A stretch of 37,436 nucleotides of DNA, taken from the NCBI GenBank assembly GCA_045629725.1, contig JAZQRT010000095.1, positions 1 through 37,436 of the forward strand, written 5' to 3'. A program made the position numbers and the translations under genes. Source of the stretch: SIG714 sp045629725. GTDB taxonomy: Bacteria; Bacillota; Clostridia; Oscillospirales; CAG-272. Below are positions 33,416 to 37,436 of this stretch, in pieces. Each line of letters opens with the position of its first letter. Position 1 is the stretch's first letter. A model generated the notes under the pieces. It saw only the letters and a list, made by a program, of their open reading frames with translations. It made no database searches and was not told where the DNA came from.

Positions 33416-33452
33416 AAAAAATGGCGACCGTCTGTTCTATCTCACAGACCAT
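33416..33452 (-). promoter_or_regulatory. Terminator-like hairpin between infC and rpmI
   Basis: The minus strand reads ATGG-TCTGT ... ACAGA-(bulge)-CCAT followed by six T (33421-33416). It lies in the 116-base infC-rpmI gap and looks like an internal attenuator or an L20-binding site. The fold was judged by eye only. Confidence 0.5.
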
Positions 33453-33504
33453 AGTTTTTTTGACTTATTTTGTTTTGCGGCGATCCGCACTTGAATTTCA
33501 ATGA

Positions 33505-34050
33505 TTACTGCTTCTTGGGTACAAGGAACATTGTCATGTTTCTTCCCTCAAGCACCGGCTTCTTATCAACCGTTCCGGACTCTGCACATAATGCGGCAAA
33601 CTTTTCAAGAAGCTCTGCGCCGATCTCGGTGTGTGTCATCTGACGTCCCTTAAATCTTACGCTTACTTTAACTTTGTTTCCGCTTGCAAGGAATTTCTTT
33701 GTCTGATTAGCTTTTGTGTTAAAATCGTTTACGTCAATGAGCACAGAGAGCTGAACCTCTTTGATCTCAATCTTAGCCTGCTTCTTCTTTGCTTCCTTTT
33801 CTCTCTTATCGCGAGTGAAGCAATACTTACCGTAGTCCATAATACGGCATACGGGGCAGGATGACTGATTTGCCATAAGTACAAGGTCGAGTCCTTCGTC
33901 ATACGCTTTGTCGATAGCTGTGGAGAGCGAGAGCAAGCCGAGCATTTCGCCGTCAGCGCCGATGACTCTTACTTCTGTGGAAGGGGCGATACCCGCTTCG
34001 TCAATAATTTCCTCGTTAATGTAAAGGTCTTTGGAATTTTTCGGTTTGAT
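33505..34050 (-). CDS. infC: Translation initiation factor IF-3, AUC start
   Basis: IF-3 binds the 30S subunit, keeps it apart from the 50S and checks the start codon. The protein is 181 residues from an ATC codon at 34050. Its N-domain has LYINEEIIDEAGI and STEVRVIGADGEMLG, then SCPVCRIMDYGKYCF; the C-domain contains NDFNTKANQTKKFLASGNKVKVSVRFKGRQMTH. The first ATG in frame (33945) would remove 35 conserved residues. Between the upstream in-frame TGA and that ATG there is no ATG, GTG or TTG. ATC has the perfect ribosome site GAGGTGAT (34063-34056) in position. Use of a rare start is a known feature of infC (AUU in E. coli), allowing IF-3 to control itself. Confidence 0.96.
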   Translation of the reverse strand: MKPKNSKDLYINEEIIDEAGIAPSTEVRVIGADGEMLGLLSLSTAIDKAYDEGLDLVLMANQSSCPVCRIMDYGKYCFTRDKREKEAKKKQAKIEIKEVQLSVLIDVNDFNTKANQTKKFLASGNKVKVSVRFKGRQMTHTEIGAELLEKFAALCAESGTVDKKPVLEGRNMTMFLVPKKQ

Positions 34051-34066
34051 GTTAGATCACCTCATG

Positions 34067-34105
34067 AAATAAAAAATGTATGCAAAGCAAAAATCCCCGC
34101 ATACA
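34067..34105 (-). terminator. Attenuator terminator in infC leader
   Basis: On the minus strand TGTATGC (34105-34099) pairs with GCATACA (34083-34077), followed by six T and then ATTT. It ends just before the infC ribosome site, as expected for the L20-type leader of infC-rpmI-rplT operons in Bacillota. Confidence 0.75.
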
Positions 34106-34111
34106 CAACAC

Positions 34112-34130
34112 CCGACAAGAATCCTGTCGG
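34112..34130 (-). ncRNA. Upstream stem of the infC (L20-type) leader
   Basis: CCGACA/TGTCGG forms a six-pair hairpin with a seven-base loop in the leader RNA, ahead of the attenuator. Position and order match ribosomal leader elements of this operon. Assignment to a known RNA family would need a covariance search. Confidence 0.6.
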
Positions 34131-34201
34131 TAAAAATGTATCAACCCGAGTCATTCACGGATGCTGAGGTGAGAGGGATACTCTGCTTCTTTGTCCCAAG
34201 T

Positions 34202-34230
34202 ATACTACCACACTTTTCTTCATTTGTCAA
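34202..34230 (-). promoter_or_regulatory. Promoter of infC-rpmI-rplT operon
   Basis: On the minus strand there is TTGACA (34225-34230), 17 bases, then TAGTAT (34202-34207), with a TGG extended -10. This gives a leader of about 145 bases before infC. Confidence 0.75.
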
Positions 34231-34286
34231 GGGCTTTTTTCGTTTTCTCAAAAATTATTTTTCTGTTTTTTTTATAATTTTTGTGG

Positions 34287-34292
34287 TATAAT
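34287..34292 (+). promoter_or_regulatory. Extended -10 promoter candidate on plus strand
   Basis: TGG-TATAAT is a perfect extended -10, pointing away from infC towards the short frames and the rhodanese lipoprotein gene. No good -35 was seen. Confidence 0.5.
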
Positions 34293-34361
34293 GTCACAAA
34301 GAGGTGTTTTTTTCGTCTTTATATATGAAAGGACATTTTGAACTGGAATTGAGGTGAGGAT

Positions 34362-34507
34362 TTGAAGGACTGTGATATAATCAGGCTTTTGTTTGAAAGA
34401 TGCCTGAGCTTGAAGGAGTTGTTATTTCTGTAAAAGTGGGATACCGCCAAAGTGCGGAGTATATCCGAACTGGGAATGGAGAATATGTTCTTTCAGAAAA
34501 AGAATGA
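34362..34507 (+). pseudogene. Short coding fragments, possibly a decayed sigma-factor gene
   Basis: A TTG at 34362, seven bases after GAGG in the ribosome-like GAGGTGAGG stretch, opens a 23-codon frame (to 34433) beginning LKDCDIIRLLFER. This resembles the N terminus of some Clostridia sigma-70-like proteins. A second, overlapping frame starts at ATG 34400 and ends at TGA 34507, encoding 35 residues beginning MPELEGVVISVKVGYRQSAE. Neither is a complete known protein. The good ribosome site with immediate termination suggests a decayed gene or a translated leader for the next gene. Confidence is low. Confidence 0.35.
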
Positions 34508-34542
34508 TTGAATGCTTTGATTAAAGTAAAAGGAGTGTTATT

Positions 34543-34992
34543 ATGAAAAAGAATTTACTATTAATAATGTGTTGTATATCCATTTTGTCAATGCTTGTTT
34601 CATGTGATATCGAGCCTGTTACATCTGAAATACCCATTATGACTAACACACCTGAGGGAACGGCTGAATTGCAGATGACACCTTTGTATAATGAGATAAC
34701 TCAGGAAAAAGCAAAGGAAATGATCGATACTCTTGAAAATTACATAATCGTTGACGTCAGAAGTGAAATGGAGTACGATATGGGGCATATTCCGGGTGCC
34801 ATTCTTATTTCGGGAAACGATATATCCTCCAAGGCATCTTCCTTTCTTCCCGATAAAGATGCAGTCATTCTGGTTTACTCAAACAGTTCCGAAAGCAGTA
34901 AGATAGCGGCTCAGACTCTCGGTAGTTTGGGTTATACGAAGGTTTATGAATTCGGAAGTATTACTGAATGGGAGTATGAAATTACAAGATGA
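34543..34992 (+). CDS. Rhodanese-fold lipoprotein lacking the catalytic cysteine
   Basis: This 149-residue protein has a lipoprotein signal (LVSC, with lipidated C21) and, after a linker of about 30 residues, a rhodanese domain (about 50-147). ITQEKAKEMI, IIVDVRSEMEYDMGHIPGAILI and ILVYSNSSESSKIAAQTLGSLGY follow the rhodanese order. The active-site Cys (normally YC in this loop) is replaced by S113 in VYSNSSESS, so sulfur transfer is unlikely. Dead rhodanese domains often serve as binding or sensor modules. AAAGGAG precedes the ATG. No clear terminator follows; bases 34993-35097 show nothing further. Confidence 0.88.
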   Translation: MKKNLLLIMCCISILSMLVSCDIEPVTSEIPIMTNTPEGTAELQMTPLYNEITQEKAKEMIDTLENYIIVDVRSEMEYDMGHIPGAILISGNDISSKASSFLPDKDAVILVYSNSSESSKIAAQTLGSLGYTKVYEFGSITEWEYEITR

Positions 34993-35097
34993 TTTTTTCT
35001 TTTTAGAGATTTACCCTAAAAGCCACCAAACTATCTTGTAAGAAAGTTTAGATCAAAGAACTTTATAAAAAAATTCAAGAGTAATTCGGAGTAAAAA

Positions 35098-35140
35098 AAT
35101 AACGGCAGATATTTCACGTGATGAGATATCTGCCGTTATT
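35098..35140 (-). terminator. Terminator of the solute-binding protein gene
   Basis: AATAACGGCAGATAT (35098-35112) and ATATCTGCCGTTATT (35126-35140) pair perfectly over 15 bases. A T-rich tail (TTATTTTTTTAC) follows on the minus strand. Confidence 0.93.
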
Positions 35141-35150
35141 CATTTTTTGA

Positions 35151-36605
35151 TCATTTTAAAAACTTATTTTTGATCTTTTCAAAATCAGCGTCAAAGCTTG
35201 ATTTTTTATCCGTCAGTAAGGATTTGAAATCGTCCTTATGTACGTTCTTGTTGATAAAATCCGTGATCTTTTCTTCAAACATACCTTCACACGAGATGGC
35301 AAGGTCGGTAACGTATTCTACCTCATATACCGAATACAGAGCAAGATACAGCATATCGTCCGAATCGTGGCAGTAGCAAAGTCTGACGCAGTGGGAAAGA
35401 TATTCATAGTTTGCCGAATAACTTGTATTGTAAGCCATCACTTCAAGAGCTGCGGTGGCGGCACCCACGTTTTCACAGGTCTTGAGAATGCCGAAAACGT
35501 TGGTGTTGCCTTGTACTGACGTGCGGTAAGGGGCGCTTTCCGATGATTTGGGAAGCGGTGCGATATAATAATCATCGCGCATATATCTGTGTAAAAATTC
35601 AGAGTCCTCGATCTTCCCGAATGCTATAAAAGCTTCGCCGTTTGAGAAATGCTCTATCTCCGATGAGGCGCTGGTTTCGTCAAAGATTCCGCTCTTGAAA
35701 AGTCCGTTATCTGCAAAAAGAGTTTTCAGATTATCTGCAAATGTTCCAAGTTTATCCGCGTCAAGTGTAGGCTCACCGTTTTTGGAAAGAGTTATGCCCT
35801 CACCCGCCATAAGAATGGAGGCGAATGTGTTTTTCTCATTTCCAAACTCGTGTGCGGCAATTCCGCCAAGCTTTGCGGCGTTTTCATAGGTCCATTTGCC
35901 GTCATCAACAAGCTTTTGAAATTCTGCGTATCCGAGGGTTTTGTTTATTTTGTCGACATTTTCAGTCCACATAGTTTTGTTTACAAAGGAAACAAGGGTG
36001 CTTTTAGTGCGTTCAAGAGATGCAAGCCCTGTTACCCAATAATAGTAACCGTTCACTGAAAGCGCCTCGTAGGAGTTTTTATCCCAATTCCCGCCATCAA
36101 GATCAATGTGCATATCTTTTTCGGGAATGGTGGCATAGTCGATAAAATTACTGCCGTTTTCACCCGATGTAAGACCGAGATCGTAACGCTCGTAAGCTCC
36201 CACAATATCGTAGGTAGAGTCGGGAGACGCAAAGAAAAGGCGCATATGCTCCGTCATTTCCTCAGGGGGCAGGGTTATGGATTTTCCAATCTTGAGATTG
36301 AGTTCTTTTTCCATTTCCCGATTTCTGTAGGCGACACATACGTTTACCGAGTAGGTCTCGTCATCACCCTCGGGAAGATGTATATTACGCGCTGAGTCAA
36401 TGTTACCGCACATAATGAAGTTTATCTCCTCGCCACCGAAATCCATTCCCTCAAGACTTTCGGGGATAAAGGGGTTATTCTTTGAGGGAGTTGTGTTTTC
36501 ACTCTGTGTCGGAGTTGGTGTTAAGACTGTATTTGAAGGAGATTTACAGGAAACAAGTGAGAGCAATAGTATCACCGACATAACAATGGAAACGATTTTT
36601 TTCAT
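35151..36605 (-). CDS. Extracellular solute-binding lipoprotein, sugar-ABC type
   Basis: This is a 484-residue lipoprotein with lipobox LVSC and modified C20, then a Thr/Pro/Ser-rich linker. The remainder has the look of family 1 extracellular solute-binding proteins that feed ABC importers: YRNREMEKELNLKIG, NVDKINKTLGYAEFQKLVDDGKWTYENAAKLG, and FSNGEAFIAFGKIEDSEFLHRY. The ATG at 36605 is chosen over a frame start 36 bases upstream because AAAGGA lies just ahead and the signal peptide then begins MKK. No permease or ATPase gene is in the window, so it is an orphan here. The ligand is unknown; oligosaccharide is a guess by family. Confidence 0.85.
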   Translation of the reverse strand: MKKIVSIVMSVILLLSLVSCKSPSNTVLTPTPTQSENTTPSKNNPFIPESLEGMDFGGEEINFIMCGNIDSARNIHLPEGDDETYSVNVCVAYRNREMEKELNLKIGKSITLPPEEMTEHMRLFFASPDSTYDIVGAYERYDLGLTSGENGSNFIDYATIPEKDMHIDLDGGNWDKNSYEALSVNGYYYWVTGLASLERTKSTLVSFVNKTMWTENVDKINKTLGYAEFQKLVDDGKWTYENAAKLGGIAAHEFGNEKNTFASILMAGEGITLSKNGEPTLDADKLGTFADNLKTLFADNGLFKSGIFDETSASSEIEHFSNGEAFIAFGKIEDSEFLHRYMRDDYYIAPLPKSSESAPYRTSVQGNTNVFGILKTCENVGAATAALEVMAYNTSYSANYEYLSHCVRLCYCHDSDDMLYLALYSVYEVEYVTDLAISCEGMFEEKITDFINKNVHKDDFKSLLTDKKSSFDADFEKIKNKFLK

Positions 36606-36699
36606 AATAATACATCCTTTCTCGAAAATGAATATTTCCATATATTTGTGGAGTCTTTCACTTATATAGTTGAAAAAAATTTGATTACGTCACAAGGTA

Positions 36700-36728
36700 A
36701 TTATAACACAAGTAAATAATTTTGTAAA
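36700..36728 (-). promoter_or_regulatory. Promoter of the solute-binding protein gene
   Basis: On the minus strand there is TTTACA (36723-36728), 17 bases, then TATAAT (36700-36705). The leader is about 90 bases and AT-rich, with no clear operator. Confidence 0.75.
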
Positions 36729-36730
36729 TA

Positions 36731-36767
36731 GGAAAACGCCCCTTTGAGGTTCTTTTCAAAAGGGCGT
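36731..36767 (-). terminator. Terminator of the carD-like gene
   Basis: ACGCCC with CTTTGA pairs with TTCAAAAG and GGGCGT around a short loop. The minus strand continues GTTTTCC. It lies nine bases past the stop at 36776. Confidence 0.8.
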
Positions 36768-36775
36768 GATATTTT

Positions 36776-37276
36776 TTATATTCCAAGCTCTTTTTTTATG
36801 TGTTCAAGAGCTTCTGCGGGTTTTATGCCGAGGGTGAGAGCAAATTCTTCAAGAATAACTTTTTCGTTTTCTCTCATAAATTGAAGATCAAAAATATGGG
36901 GCTTTTTTGTGTTTTTATCGGCAGGTATCTGCCGTTTCTTGATTTCAATTACCGCGCCGAGTATCTTTTTTCTATCGCCTGCCGATGATATATCCTTATA
37001 ATACTGACGGCGCAAGTCAGGGTCGGATATCCAAAAAGGAGGAGAATTTTTAAGCTCCGAGAGTACCTCGTCGATTTCCTCGCGAGATAATACCTTCTTC
37101 ATTTTGGACGTCAAAAACTCATTGTCAACGGGAACGTATATTCTTGCGGTTTCCTTGTATATGGGGCGCAGGACGTAATAAATTGCCGTCTTCCCCGAAA
37201 ATTCACGTTCTGCGGTCTCTGCGATCTTACAAACGCCTTCGCTTTTGTAGATTACCGTATCTCCGATTTTAAACAT
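36776..37276 (-). CDS. CarD family transcriptional regulator
   Basis: This is a 166-residue CarD/CdnL-type protein. The N-terminal RID domain begins MFKIGDTVIYKSEGVCKI and includes TAIYYVLRPIY and RIYVPVDN (residues 1-55). In known members it binds the RNA polymerase beta subunit. A helical C-terminal domain (about 60-166) follows, which in CarD contacts DNA upstream of the -10. Such proteins stabilise open promoter complexes. The gene stands alone with its own promoter and terminator. Confidence 0.9.
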   Translation of the reverse strand: MFKIGDTVIYKSEGVCKIAETAEREFSGKTAIYYVLRPIYKETARIYVPVDNEFLTSKMKKVLSREEIDEVLSELKNSPPFWISDPDLRRQYYKDISSAGDRKKILGAVIEIKKRQIPADKNTKKPHIFDLQFMRENEKVILEEFALTLGIKPAEALEHIKKELGI

Positions 37277-37319
37277 TTTCTACCTCAAAAAATAAATTTG
37301 CCAAAGATTTAATAAGATC

Positions 37320-37348
37320 ATTATATCAAATTCGAGGATTATTTTCAA
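37320..37348 (-). promoter_or_regulatory. Promoter of the carD-like gene
   Basis: On the minus strand there is TTGAAA (37343-37348), 17 bases, then TATAAT (37320-37325) with a TGA extended -10. It lies 43 bases ahead of the ATG. The remaining bases to 37436 show no gene. Confidence 0.8.
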
Positions 37349-37436
37349 AGGCTAAAATGCACAAAAAACTATATTAAAATCAGGTATATCAAAAGGTCAA
37401 AAGGACTAAATCAGCTGTTGATGACCGTTTTATGGG

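Noticed and set aside
33505..33945. IF-3 starting at ATG 33945
   Set aside because: This removes 35 residues of the conserved N-domain and has no ribosome site; ATC 34050 fits far better.
37376..37436. CAGCTG-centred palindrome near the right edge
   Set aside because: It is short, imperfect and upstream of an already complete promoter; not distinguishable from chance.
1..37436. tRNA, rRNA, CRISPR array, insertion sequence or prophage
   Set aside because: No cloverleaf, repeat-spacer pattern, transposase, integrase or phage gene was recognised on either strand.

Overview
The window looks like chromosomal DNA of an uncultured or gut-type Clostridia member (Bacillota, probably Oscillospirales or a neighbouring order). 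The evidence is moderate GC, Gram-positive promoters and GGAGG ribosome sites, the order dprA-topA-trmFO-plsX-rnc-smc-ftsY, an infC-rpmI-rplT operon with a structured leader, MBOAT/DHHW O-acylation genes, a YitT protein, CarD, and PadR/HAAS regulation. The taxonomic call is inference from gene content and order. No rRNA, tRNA, CRISPR array, insertion sequence or phage gene was seen.

Layout. 1-2756 (minus): coaE, a membrane-anchored lytic transglycosylase and an M18 aminopeptidase cut by the window edge, read from one sigma-A-like promoter. 2757-3077: no gene, but an inverted-repeat element and a terminator-like hairpin. 3078-5744 (minus): an MBOAT acyltransferase and a DHHW-type partner. 5784-8660 (plus): typA and a YitT transporter-like gene. 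8673-14997: an accessory envelope region. Here a huge secreted M23 peptidase with ricin-like repeats and a protein with an NPSTG sorting tail (minus) diverge from a PadR regulator, a membrane HAAS-like protein and a small secreted protein (plus). 15027-34290 (minus): a long housekeeping run from infC through rpmI, rplT, a SpoU methyltransferase, dprA, topA, trmFO, plsX, rnc, a radical SAM gene, smc, ftsY, rdgB, yhbY, yqeK and rsfS to leuS. 34287-34992 (plus): short coding fragments and a rhodanese-fold lipoprotein. 35098-37348 (minus): a solute-binding lipoprotein and a CarD-family regulator, each with its own promoter and terminator.

How it fits together. Most genes are core: translation and its quality control (leuS, infC, L35, L20, rsfS, yhbY, typA), RNA processing (rnc, trmFO, trmH-like), DNA topology, chromosome organisation and uptake (topA, smc, dprA), protein targeting (ftsY), lipid and cofactor synthesis (plsX, coaE), and nucleotide clean-up (rdgB, yqeK). 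The most unusual part is 8.7-15.0 kb. The M23 operon there has a near-consensus promoter, then an 8-codon leader ORF with a perfect Shine-Dalgarno, then a terminator-type hairpin whose 5' arm lies in the loop of a competing GC-rich stem. This resembles ribosome-controlled attenuation of a cell-wall hydrolase operon, set opposite a PadR-controlled envelope module. A second notable point is infC: its only usable start is AUC, behind an attenuator-type leader.
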